A stretch of 12,348 nucleotides of DNA, taken from an uncultured Myxococcales bacterium. GTDB lineage: Bacteria > Myxococcota > UBA727 > VGSZ01. Below the pieces are notes generated by a model that worked only from the letters and a program-made list of their open reading frames with translations, searched no databases and had not been told where the DNA came from. Positions within the stretch are counted from its first letter, which is position 1. Every line of letters begins with the position of its first letter. Position numbers and translations under genes: made by a program. The stretch is from assembly GCA_903952805.1 (NCBI GenBank), contig CAJBHN010001234.1, forward strand, positions 1 through 12,348, given 5' to 3'. Positions 1 to 6,290 of this stretch are shown here, in pieces.

Positions 1-814
1 GATCTCTTTGCAGTGGGCGCACCAGCTGGTCGGCGCAGTCGATCAACGGGTACAGCTCGGCATGCGTCGGCACGCCCATCTTTTTGAGGACGGCGACCAG
101 GACCTCAAGACGGCAGTTGCCTGCACCCGCTCCCATGCCGGCGACGCTGCCGTCGACGCGGTCGGCGCCGGCCTCAATGGCGATGAGGGTGTTGGCGACG
201 CCGAGACCCAGGTTGTCGTGGTTGTGGAATCCCACCTGACACGACAGCGCATCCTTCAACGCCAGCACTTTCTCTCGGGCATCGCTCATCAAGAAGGCAC
301 CGGCGCTGTCGACGACGTAGACACAGTGGGCGCCGGCGGCCTCCATGATCTTCGCCTGCTTGACGAGATTTTCGGTGGTGGTTTTGTGGGCCATCATCAA
401 GAACGTGGCGACGTCGAAGCCCATATGGCGGGCCGTCTCGATGTGCTCGTTGGCGATGTCGGCTTCGGTGCAATGCGTCGCAATCCGGATGGTGTCGACG
501 CCGCAATCGCTGGCCATCTTGAGGTCGTCGATGGTGCCGATGCCAGGCAACAACAGCGCCGCCAACTTGCTGTGCACCAACACGGCCTTCACGGCGCGGA
601 GGTATTCGACCTCGGTGTGTTTCGAGAACCCGTAGGTGAAGGAGTTGCCGTTCAGCCCATCGCCGTGGCTGACCTCGATGATGTCGATGCGCGCCTCATC
701 AAGCTTGCGCGCGATGGCGACCATGTCGTCGACAGAATATTGGTGGGCCAGGGCGTGCATGCCGTCGCGCAGCGTGGCGTCGTTGATGATGAGGGGCGTG
801 GTTCGCGTCGACAT
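1..814 (-). CDS. dmpG: 4-hydroxy-2-oxovalerate aldolase (HMGL-like TIM barrel), partial, C-terminus beyond window
   Basis: Class II pyruvate aldolase that cleaves 4-hydroxy-2-oxovalerate to pyruvate and acetaldehyde at the end of meta-cleavage pathways. The visible 271 residues hold most of the catalytic barrel. The N-terminus has TLRDGMHALAHQ (residues 14-25): R16, D17 and H20 match the catalytic arginine, metal-binding aspartate and catalytic histidine of BphI/DmpG (from memory). VSHGDGLNGNSF (48-59), LLLPGIGT (87-94) and ATHCTEADI (112-120) are family signatures. HNHDN (197-201) supplies metal ligands H197 and H199; most DmpG proteins have HAHHN there. AGMGAGAGN (225-233) is also typical. 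ATG at 814 is chosen because a TAG lies four codons upstream in frame and the N-terminus matches the family. The usual C-terminal communication domain would lie outside the window. The gene upstream is a phosphoribosyltransferase, not the usual acylating acetaldehyde dehydrogenase, so the physiological substrate is uncertain. It could be a related aldolase acting on another 4-hydroxy-2-oxoacid. Confidence 0.88.
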   Translation of the reverse strand, partial: MSTRTTPLIINDATLRDGMHALAHQYSVDDMVAIARKLDEARIDIIEVSHGDGLNGNSFTYGFSKHTEVEYLRAVKAVLVHSKLAALLLPGIGTIDDLKMASDCGVDTIRIATHCTEADIANEHIETARHMGFDVATFLMMAHKTTTENLVKQAKIMEAAGAHCVYVVDSAGAFLMSDAREKVLALKDALSCQVGFHNHDNLGLGVANTLIAIEAGADRVDGSVAGMGAGAGNCRLEVLVAVLKKMGVPTHAELYPLIDCADQLVRPLQRD

Positions 815-932
815 GGTCGCTGCCTAGCGCGTCCACTGCCGCGATGGCAGCGGGAGCTTCGTCTTGGCTGTCGCTGGAATCCGTCGACGCAGGCTTCGTC
901 ATGTGGGTTCGTTGTCTACATCCACCCCAATA
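815..932. other. 118 bp spacer between phosphoribosyltransferase and aldolase genes
   Basis: The gap separates two co-oriented minus-strand genes. I see no intrinsic terminator and no convincing promoter box. A short minus-strand frame opens with ATG at 902 but runs out of frame into the aldolase and looks accidental. The gap is long for this tightly packed window, so the aldolase may have its own promoter here. Confidence 0.3.
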
Positions 933-1619
933 TCAAGCCGCCCCGGGCCGGAGCGCAGCGTCGACCGCGGCGAGGCCTTGGGTGACCTCCTCGTCCTCCA
1001 ACTGGTGGAAGTCTTGGTAGTGCAGGCCAATCGCCTGGAAATGCGATGGGGTCGCCAGGCACACCACGTCGTCGACCACAGCGGCGAGCTCGGCGATGAT
1101 TTCGGCAGGGGCCACCGGTACGGCCAGCACCAGTCTGGCAGGGTGACGCCCACGCAGGGCCAGCAGAGCGGCGCGGATGCAGGTGCCGGTGGCGATGCCA
1201 TCGTCGACGACGATGACGGTGCGCCCCTCCACCGGGATCTGCACGCGATTGCCCAGATAGGCCGTACGCCGACGCGTGATCTCGCGATGCTCTCGCTCGG
1301 TGGCCTTTTCGAGCGCGGACGTCGACACCCGGGCCGCAGCAATGACTTCTTCGTTGCGCACCAGCCGGGGCGGATCCCCTTCGACGAGGGCCGCGCACGC
1401 GAGCTCAGGCTGCTCTGGCACGCCAATCTTGCGGACCAAGATGAGATCCAGGGGCGCACGAAGGGCGAGGGCGACCTCGACGGCCACCGGCACACCTCCG
1501 CGGGGCAGAGCCAACACGATGGGATTGACCAAGTCGAGCTCGGCGACGGCCTGCGCCAGCTCCCGGCCAGCGGCCCGGCGGTCGACAAATCGAGCCTCAT
1601 GACGCTGTTGAAGATGCAT
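933..1619 (-). CDS. Phosphoribosyltransferase-family protein
   Basis: A 228-residue type I phosphoribosyltransferase-fold protein. The family transfers or uses 5-phosphoribosyl-1-pyrophosphate, but the acceptor of this subgroup is not established. The N-terminus ends in RFVDRRAAGRELA (10-22), characteristic of this subgroup. LALPRGGVPVA (37-47) forms the pyrophosphate-binding loop. VRKIG (63-67) is the usual Arg-Lys pair. VIVVDDGIATGT (135-146) is the PRPP-binding loop with two acidic residues. ATG at 1619 is supported by an AAGGGGGG ribosome site five bases upstream (1624-1631). The start lies inside the end of the hydrolase gene, giving a 23 bp overlap and probably coupled translation. PRTase and dienelactone-hydrolase-like domains of this kind occur fused in actinobacteria (Rv0571c, from memory), so the two products probably act together. 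Expected in the cytoplasm: no signal peptide or membrane segment is visible. Confidence 0.85.
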   Translation of the reverse strand: MHLQQRHEARFVDRRAAGRELAQAVAELDLVNPIVLALPRGGVPVAVEVALALRAPLDLILVRKIGVPEQPELACAALVEGDPPRLVRNEEVIAAARVSTSALEKATEREHREITRRRTAYLGNRVQIPVEGRTVIVVDDGIATGTCIRAALLALRGRHPARLVLAVPVAPAEIIAELAAVVDDVVCLATPSHFQAIGLHYQDFHQLEDEEVTQGLAAVDAALRPGAA

Positions 1620-2262
1620 TCAGCCCCCCTTCGTTCCACAACCATTGGGCAAACCAGCGCCGGGCGCCCTGGCAGGCTTCTTCCAGCGTGCCGGGCTCCT
1701 CGAAGAGGTGGGTCGCCCCTGGCACCACCTGCAGTGCCCACTGGCAATGCAAGGACGATGCGGCCTGCTCATTCAACGCCAGCACGTCGTGGTCGAACGC
1801 GCCCACAATGAGCAGCGTCGGTGCGCGCACCCGTGCCAACCGTCCAGGCGGGCACAGGTCGGGGCGCCCCCCCCGCGACACCACGGCTGAGACATCGGTC
1901 CCTGGCGACGAGGCACACCACAGCGCCGCCGCTGCCCCCGTGCTGGCGCCAAACAACCCCACCGGCAGCGACGCCACCAGGGGCTGGGTGCGGACCCAAG
2001 CCACAGCCTCGATCACGCGTTGCCCCAACAGCGGGATGTCGAAGACATTGGCGCGGTCGAGGCCCTCGTCGTCGGTGAGCACATCAAACAGCAGCGTCGC
2101 GCAGCCGACCCCTTGGAGGGCGTCGGCCACGGCGCGGTTGCGGGGACTGTGACGACTGCTGCCACTGCCGTGGGCAAAGACGACCAGACCCCGCGCACCG
2201 TGGGGGACAGCCAGGGTCCCCGGCAGCCCATGGGACCCGACCTGGACCGAAAGATTCGCCAT
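1597..2262 (-). CDS. Alpha/beta hydrolase, dienelactone-hydrolase-like
   Basis: A 221-residue serine hydrolase covering a whole alpha/beta hydrolase fold. VVFAHGSGSSRHSPRNR (27-43) holds the oxyanion-hole HGSG and the SPRNR signature of this subgroup. GLFGASTGAAAAL (102-114) carries the nucleophile S107 in G-x-S-x-G. VSRGGRPDL (128-136) is also typical. LLIVGAFDHDV (150-160) offers the acidic residue (D157 or D159), and VPGATHLFEEPG (180-191) carries the catalytic H185. The triad therefore looks complete. The natural substrate is unknown: esters or lactones are a guess. An open frame extends 42 codons upstream, but family similarity begins at MANLSVQV, so ATG at 2262 is used; no clear ribosome site precedes it and it may be leaderless. 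It is the first gene of a probable operon with the overlapping phosphoribosyltransferase and is divergent from the membrane protein at 2409. Confidence 0.85.
   Translation of the reverse strand: MANLSVQVGSHGLPGTLAVPHGARGLVVFAHGSGSSRHSPRNRAVADALQGVGCATLLFDVLTDDEGLDRANVFDIPLLGQRVIEAVAWVRTQPLVASLPVGLFGASTGAAAALWCASSPGTDVSAVVSRGGRPDLCPPGRLARVRAPTLLIVGAFDHDVLALNEQAASSLHCQWALQVVPGATHLFEEPGTLEEACQGARRWFAQWLWNEGGLNASSTAS
1624..1631 (-). promoter_or_regulatory. Ribosome-binding site inside the hydrolase gene
   Basis: Reading on the minus strand, AAGGGGGG lies 4-5 bases before the ATG at 1619, within the last codons of the hydrolase. It fixes the phosphoribosyltransferase start and implies reinitiation by ribosomes finishing the hydrolase. 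Confidence 0.65.
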
Positions 2263-2408
2263 GGTTGAATGGTGAGCACAGACCCTCGCGCGGGAAAGTC
2301 CTGCTGGACTGCCTGCGGCATGCCGGATGGGCCGAGGCTGCTGGACAGTGGCGACCGTGGGGGTGGGTGTGTAGGACAGACGGCGCACGCTGCGGTGGTG
2401 CCGACATC
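2263..2408. promoter_or_regulatory. Divergent intergenic region, presumed promoters
   Basis: This 146 bp region separates the hydrolase (minus) and the DUF5924/DUF2914-type gene (plus) and must hold both promoters if none lies inside the genes. I could not find convincing -35/-10 pairs or an operator palindrome. The call rests on gene arrangement only. Confidence 0.3.
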
Positions 2409-3503
2409 ATGAATCCTCCGTCACGCCCAACCGACACCACCCTCGAGACCCGCGCTGCCGGGCCGTCGGACGTGGTGACCCAGCCGACTGTGGCCGAGTC
2501 CGAGCTGACCTCGAGCACGTGGCGTGATGCCCGGCGACAGCGGCTGCGGCGGATGGTGGCCCTCGCGCCCCGGGTGCTGCCGTTTACCTCGCTGGCGTTC
2601 TCGGTGGTGTCAGCCACGTTGATGAATCGCCATCCCCACGCGGCCCCGCGCATCGTGGCGGTGGCGCTGCTGGGCTGGGCCCTCGTCGTCCTCACTGCCG
2701 TCGTCGTCCGCCGCATTGACGCTGCCGACCGCCGGAGCCGGCTCGCCCGGGTGGGGCGGTTTGTGTCGCTGCTGGCGTCGCAGCTGGCCCTGGGACAGGC
2801 GCTGGCGTTCCCCCTGCCCTTTTTCGCCCTCGCCGCGTGGCCGCCACTGTTGATCCACGTGCCGTTCGCCGTGGCCTACGTCGTCGCCGTCGTGGTCGTC
2901 GCGTGGGACCCGTTCTTCGAACGCGTCGCGGTCCGTTCGGGGCCATTGTTGCTGCTGCAGGCATTCGCCGGGCTCGTCGCCATGCTCGCGGTGCTGCCGA
3001 TGCTCGGCCTCGACAACACCCGCACCTTCGTCGTTGCCGGCGTTGTCGTCGGCGTCGGCGTTCCCGTCGGCAGCGTGCTGTTTGGCCTGCGCGACCGACG
3101 GCATCTCATGATGGCAGGCCTCGGCGCCGCCGTCGTCGCCGTGCTCGTCGTCGTCGGAGCGCCGCTCGTGCCGCCGGCTCCCTTGCGCCTGACGGCGGGG
3201 GTCATGGCCATCCGCGTCGAAGCCCGCCTGCCCCGTGGCGTTGGCACCCACTTCACTCGTCCCCCGTCGCTGTTCTGCCACACCGCCATCGCAGCCCCCC
3301 TCGGCCTCAAGGACGCCCTGCGCCATGTGTGGACGAGAGACGGCGTGGTGGTGCAGGAGGTCAACCTGGAGGTCAGCGGTGGCGCCGGCACCGGCTTTCG
3401 GACCTGGTCAAGAGTGTCAAAACCTGCGCCGGGGCAGTGGCGATGCCGGGTGGAGACCGCCCGCGGCCAAGTCGTCGGCGACGTCAAGGCGGTCGTGGAC
3501 TGA
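2409..3503 (+). CDS. Multi-pass membrane protein with DUF5924-type N-terminus and DUF2914-like C-terminal domain
   Basis: A 364-residue inner-membrane protein of unknown function. A polar, basic N-terminal tail (1-52, with WRDARRQRLRR at 38-48) is followed by about seven hydrophobic segments near residues 54-75, 80-100, 117-138, 143-166, 178-200, 205-225 and 234-252. The last ~90 residues form a soluble domain: HTAIAAPLGLKDALRHVW, then TRDGVVVQEVNLEV (309-322), FRTWSRVSKPAPGQWRC (330-346) and ARGQVVGDVKAVV. The R-T-W-S and G-x-W pattern matches DUF2914, predicted to be periplasmic or extracytoplasmic. The membrane part followed by DUF2914 is the arrangement I know from proteins labelled DUF5924 in deltaproteobacteria. 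An open frame reaches back to 2265, but the extra 48 codons lack hydrophobic or family-like sequence, so ATG at 2409 is preferred. Its end overlaps the minus-strand methyltransferase by 20 bp, tail to tail. Confidence 0.8.
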   Translation: MNPPSRPTDTTLETRAAGPSDVVTQPTVAESELTSSTWRDARRQRLRRMVALAPRVLPFTSLAFSVVSATLMNRHPHAAPRIVAVALLGWALVVLTAVVVRRIDAADRRSRLARVGRFVSLLASQLALGQALAFPLPFFALAAWPPLLIHVPFAVAYVVAVVVVAWDPFFERVAVRSGPLLLLQAFAGLVAMLAVLPMLGLDNTRTFVVAGVVVGVGVPVGSVLFGLRDRRHLMMAGLGAAVVAVLVVVGAPLVPPAPLRLTAGVMAIRVEARLPRGVGTHFTRPPSLFCHTAIAAPLGLKDALRHVWTRDGVVVQEVNLEVSGGAGTGFRTWSRVSKPAPGQWRCRVETARGQVVGDVKAVVD

Positions 3504-4203
3504 TCGACGGACCAAGCGGTGCACTCGCGACGACCCGGGGCCCGGGAACACCGATCAACAGCCGGTTCTTCGGCGTGATCTCGACCGGAATGTGCTGGGC
3601 CCGCACGACGTAGCCCGCGGCCCGCAAGCGGGCGGCGCGGTCGATGTCGACGGCGAGTTCAGGGGCGATCCATCCCGCCAACGGATGGTGGGGATCGACC
3701 CGCTGGCAACACGGCAGCACGCACACGCCAGCACCGGCGCCCATGGCCTTGTCGAGAATCCGGTCGGTCAGCCCGCCGCAGGCGTGGGCGGAGACGACGA
3801 CGTCGCTGGCATGAATCTCGACGTCCTCCAACTTGCCCTCGATGTACGTCACCCGTCCCTGCAAGCGGGGCCAGGCCGCCTCAAGGGCCGCCGCCAACGT
3901 CGACGCCGATGCTGGCTTGCGTTTGTCGACACAGATGGCCGACGGCGAGGTGTCGTCGATGAGCAGCATGACATAGCCCAGCAGGCCATGACCGCAGGCG
4001 AGGTCGACGACCCGCCCCCCCTTGAGGCGCCGACGGGCGCGACGCGCCGTCTCCCACGCCTCGTGGAGCTCCTTGCGGGGCAGGCAATTGGCGACGCAAA
4101 TGACGCGCGCCAGTCGCTCAAACAGGCCGTCGCCGGGAAAGTTCTCGACCGCGCCCGGCGTCAGGCGCTTGCGGCTGCCAGGGGCGCCCAGATGTTCAAC
4201 CAC
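3484..4203 (-). CDS. SAM-dependent methyltransferase, Methyltransf_32-like
   Basis: A class I SAM-dependent methyltransferase whose target is unknown. From the GTG start the product is 239 residues. RVVDLACGHGLLGYVMLLI (64-82) is the SAM-binding motif I, followed by the acidic motif II in AICVDKRKP (89-97). VVVSAHACGGLTDRILDKA (135-153) is the conserved His-Ala-Cys-Gly block of the PF13679 group, and CVLPCCQRVDP (161-171) and VEITPKNRLLIG (207-218) follow. Family members include RNA and protein methyltransferases, so RNA modification is possible but not shown. The frame opens as far back as TTG 4275, but that would overlap the upstream gene by 80 bp. GTG at 4203 has a GAGG ribosome site eight bases upstream and overlaps the ferredoxin stop by 8 bp, so I chose it. 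The close coupling to a [2Fe-2S] protein is unusual. Confidence 0.8.
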   Translation of the reverse strand: MVEHLGAPGSRKRLTPGAVENFPGDGLFERLARVICVANCLPRKELHEAWETARRARRRLKGGRVVDLACGHGLLGYVMLLIDDTSPSAICVDKRKPASASTLAAALEAAWPRLQGRVTYIEGKLEDVEIHASDVVVSAHACGGLTDRILDKAMGAGAGVCVLPCCQRVDPHHPLAGWIAPELAVDIDRAARLRAAGYVVRAQHIPVEITPKNRLLIGVPGPRVVASAPLGPSISPRPP

Positions 4204-4639
4204 GGTTTTGTCCTCGACGTTCGCGGGCGACCCGCAGATCCCGCATGCGCCGCTCAATGGGCGTGCGCGGCTCAATCTCCCCTTGTCGCACAGCGCGCGT
4301 CAGGCGAACCAATGGCGTGTCCTCGATGACATGGGCGGCGATGACGGCAGCAGCATCGCTGGCGGCAACGCCGCAGTAGACGACCTCGTTGTCGGCGCCG
4401 CTCAAGGAGAGGCGATCGGCAGCCATTGGGTTGTCAACCTCGGCGTCACCGTCGACCAGGCGACGCACCACCACGTTGGGTCCGAGCTCACACAGGCCGT
4501 AGCAGCCCCCGCTCAGCAGGCGCGCACCGGGCGTGGCGACAACGGCGGCCTCGAACGCGTGTGCAACGCGCTCGCTGCCGTTGGCGCTGCACACGCGCCC
4601 CCGACAGACCCACACATCGAAGCGAACGTCGTCGGCCAT
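4196..4639 (-). CDS. [2Fe-2S] thioredoxin-like ferredoxin domain protein
   Basis: A 147-residue protein with a thioredoxin-like [2Fe-2S] ferredoxin domain of the type found in NuoE and stand-alone (2Fe-2S) ferredoxins. VWVCRGRVCSANG (9-21) gives C12 and C17, and LLSGGCYGLCELGPNVVV (41-58) gives C46 and C50, the four expected cluster ligands. The region up to about residue 105 resembles the usual fold. The tail after it (about 106-147) is charged and ends in basic RERRGQNRG. It would act as a cytoplasmic one-electron carrier. A GTG one codon upstream (4642) is an alternative start; ATG 4639 is used. Its stop overlaps the methyltransferase GTG in an 8 bp GTGGTTGA junction. It is divergent from the sirtuin gene with only 41 bp between them. 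Electron-transfer partner unknown. Confidence 0.83.
   Translation of the reverse strand: MADDVRFDVWVCRGRVCSANGSERVAHAFEAAVVATPGARLLSGGCYGLCELGPNVVVRRLVDGDAEVDNPMAADRLSLSGADNEVVYCGVAASDAAAVIAAHVIEDTPLVRLTRAVRQGEIEPRTPIERRMRDLRVARERRGQNRG
4212..4215 (-). promoter_or_regulatory. Ribosome-binding site deciding the methyltransferase start
   Basis: On the minus strand, GAGG sits eight bases before the GTG at 4203, inside the final codons of the ferredoxin gene. It favours this internal GTG over the upstream TTG at 4275 and suggests translational coupling. Confidence 0.5.
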
Positions 4640-4664
4640 CACCGGGCGTTGTAGCGTTGTCGGT

Positions 4665-4670
4665 GGAGGG
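4665..4670 (+). promoter_or_regulatory. Ribosome-binding site of the sirtuin-like gene in a 41 bp divergent gap
   Basis: GGAGGG lies ten bases before the ATG at 4681 and sets the start of the sirtuin gene over the longer open frame from 4426. The gap between the two divergent start codons (4640-4680) is so short that the promoters must overlap each other or lie inside the opposite gene. Confidence 0.6.
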
Positions 4671-4680
4671 TGTCCCTTTC

Positions 4681-5550
4681 ATGACCAATCAAGATCTTTT
4701 TTCCCACGCCATTGCGGCGGGTGCAGGCGCGGTTCGCGCCGCCGTCGACGCTGGCGCCGCCGTCGTCATCACCGCCGGCGCCGGCATGGGCGTCGACTCC
4801 GGCCTGCCGGATTTCCGGGGCCCCGAGGGCTTCTGGAACGCCTATCCGGCCTATCGGCACCTGGGCCTGAACTTCATGGACCTCGCCGATCCCCGCTGGT
4901 TCAAGGATGACCCCGCCCTCGCCTGGGGTTTTTATGGCCACCGCCTGCACCTCTATCGAGACACCCGGCCCCACGACGGCTTCGGCGCCTTGCTGGCGCT
5001 GACCCGGCGCGCCGCCACCCACGTCGTGTTCACCTCCAACGTCGACGGCGCCTTTCAGCGGGCCGGCTTCGCTGAGGACGTCGTCTGCGCCTGCCACGGC
5101 GACATCCACACGCTGCAATGCAGCGAGCACGCGCACGGCTTCTGGTCCGCCCACGACGTCACCGTCAACGTCGACCCCGTCACCTTTCGGGCGGCACCAC
5201 CGTTTCCGACCTGTCGGGATTGCGATGCCCTGGCTCGCCCCAACATCCTGATGTTTGGCGACTGGGGCTATCAGGATGACCGGACCACGGCGGCCGAACA
5301 GCGCCTGGCCGACGCCCTGGCCGACGTCGATGACAGCCTGCCCCACGTGATCATCGAAAGCGGCGCCGGCACCGCCATTCCGTCGGTCCGCCGCTTTGGC
5401 GAGCGGCTGCTGCGCCGCTGGCCCCAAGCCCGCCTCGTCCGCATCAATATGCGGGAATGCCAGGCCGACGACGCCAGCACCGCCAAACACGTGATCGGGG
5501 TCGCAGCCGGTGCCCGGGCAGCCCTGCTGTCGATGGCCGAGCGATGGTAG
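4681..5550 (+). CDS. Sirtuin-like NAD-dependent protein deacylase (variant zinc site)
   Basis: A 289-residue SIR2-family protein, expected to use NAD+ to remove acyl groups from lysines, or in some relatives to act on ADP-ribose. The Rossmann NAD loop reads TAGAGMGVDSGLPDFRG (31-47), close to the standard GAG-x-S-GIPDFRG. FTSNVDGAFQRAGF (117-130) replaces the usual TQNID-x-LH-x-AG but keeps Asn120 and Asp122. H139 in CHGDIHTLQC (138-147) is the catalytic histidine. The zinc module has C147 with H150/H152 on one side and C178/C181 on the other, instead of two Cys pairs. SGAGTAIPSVR (227-237) is the later NAD-ribose motif. I recall a divergent bacterial sirtuin group with TSNVDG and a GAG-x-AIP motif, to which this probably belongs. 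ATG 4681 is supported by its ribosome site. The stop is 34 bases before the next gene, so the two may be co-transcribed. Confidence 0.85.
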   Translation: MTNQDLFSHAIAAGAGAVRAAVDAGAAVVITAGAGMGVDSGLPDFRGPEGFWNAYPAYRHLGLNFMDLADPRWFKDDPALAWGFYGHRLHLYRDTRPHDGFGALLALTRRAATHVVFTSNVDGAFQRAGFAEDVVCACHGDIHTLQCSEHAHGFWSAHDVTVNVDPVTFRAAPPFPTCRDCDALARPNILMFGDWGYQDDRTTAAEQRLADALADVDDSLPHVIIESGAGTAIPSVRRFGERLLRRWPQARLVRINMRECQADDASTAKHVIGVAAGARAALLSMAERW

Positions 5551-5575
5551 GGTCGTGCGTCGGTGTTTTTCCCCT

Positions 5576-5580
5576 GGAGG
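5576..5580 (+). promoter_or_regulatory. Ribosome-binding site of the Bax-inhibitor-1-like gene
   Basis: A perfect GGAGG lies four bases before the ATG at 5585, in the 34 bp between the sirtuin stop and this gene. It selects ATG 5585 over the longer frame that opens at 5510 inside the sirtuin gene. Confidence 0.65.
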
Positions 5581-5584
5581 TCCG

Positions 5585-6289
5585 ATGTCTGTCGCCAGTG
5601 CCTACGCCCCCGCCATCTCTGGCCCGTCTGAAGCCCGCATCGCGTTTTTGCGCAAGGTCGGCCTGCTGACCTTCGGTGGACTCTCGCTCACAGCCCTCGT
5701 CGCTGTGGTGTCGATGTTCACCATCGCGCCCATCATCATGCGGGTGCCCTTTGGCGCCTTCGCCGCCATCCTCGGCACGTTTTTCTTCGCCCACTATTTC
5801 TGCCGCAAGCTCGTCTACGGCGACAGCAAGATGCTGGGCTTCGCGCTGTCCACCGTCGCCGAGGGCATCTCCTTTGGCTTCTTGCTGTTGACGACGATTT
5901 TCTACGCCGGCCCCGAGCACATCGGCGAAGGCATGCGGATCATTGCCAAGGGCATGGGCATCACGGCGTCAGCCGGGCTCGGCATGCTGATCTACACGTG
6001 GTTCAACAAGAGCGACCTGTCGATGGTCAAAGCCGGCCTGTCGGTCATGGGTCTGCCCATGCTGGTGCTGATGGTGCTGCAGTTCGTGTTTCCCGTCGGC
6101 GGCCTGTTTGGCCTCATCTTGTGCGGCGCCTTCGTCGTCGTGTCGAGCGCGTCGCTGCTGTACGCGCTGCACACCGTGGTGCACGAGATGGACGAAGACA
6201 TGCACGTCGAGGCGGCCTACGAAATCACCATGAAGATGCTGGTGCTGTTGTGGAACGTCATCCAGCTGCTCAATCGCTTGCGCCGCTAA
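5585..6289 (+). CDS. Bax inhibitor-1 (TMBIM/YccA-like) family membrane protein
   Basis: A 234-residue integral membrane protein of the Bax inhibitor-1 superfamily, whose bacterial members are proton/calcium-leak proteins (YetJ) or modulators of membrane proteolysis (YccA). After a short cytoplasmic tail, RIAFLRKVGLLTFGGLSLTA (18-37) starts the first membrane helix with the family's typical wording. About seven hydrophobic segments follow near 24-46, 55-76, 84-106, 118-138, 146-168, 171-193 and 211-229. The loop HEMDEDMHVEAAYE (200-213) precedes the last helix, which ends in LLWNVIQLLNRLRR. Length is normal for the family. The aspartates that form the pH/calcium sensor in YetJ seem absent: YALH stands where YD is usual, and the last helix has no Asp. 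It follows the sirtuin gene by 34 bp and is followed by hairpins and a terminator, so it is probably the last gene of that unit. Confidence 0.82.
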   Translation: MSVASAYAPAISGPSEARIAFLRKVGLLTFGGLSLTALVAVVSMFTIAPIIMRVPFGAFAAILGTFFFAHYFCRKLVYGDSKMLGFALSTVAEGISFGFLLLTTIFYAGPEHIGEGMRIIAKGMGITASAGLGMLIYTWFNKSDLSMVKAGLSVMGLPMLVLMVLQFVFPVGGLFGLILCGAFVVVSSASLLYALHTVVHEMDEDMHVEAAYEITMKMLVLLWNVIQLLNRLRR

Positions 6290-6290
6290 C

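Noticed and set aside
699..902. Small minus-strand frame starting MTKPASTDSSDSQDEAP before the aldolase, possible frameshifted N-terminal extension
   Set aside because: The aldolase start at 814 already matches the family N-terminus and has an in-frame stop just upstream. The small frame has no ribosome site and most of it overlaps the aldolase out of frame.
8..985. Plus-strand open frame of 325 codons
   Set aside because: It is antisense to the aldolase, which has clear catalytic motifs on the minus strand; the plus translation matches no family.
864..1811. Plus-strand and alternative minus-strand long frames over the phosphoribosyltransferase
   Set aside because: Their translations are Arg/His/Pro-rich or patternless, while the frame at 933-1619 has the PRPP-binding motif.
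2640..3200. Repeated GTCGTCG strings as a microsatellite or tandem repeat
   Set aside because: They are irregular and explained by runs of Val codons in membrane helices with strong third-position C bias.
3235..4329. Plus-strand open frame of 364 codons over the methyltransferase
   Set aside because: It is antisense to the gene with clear SAM motifs and begins inside the DUF2914 domain in the wrong frame.
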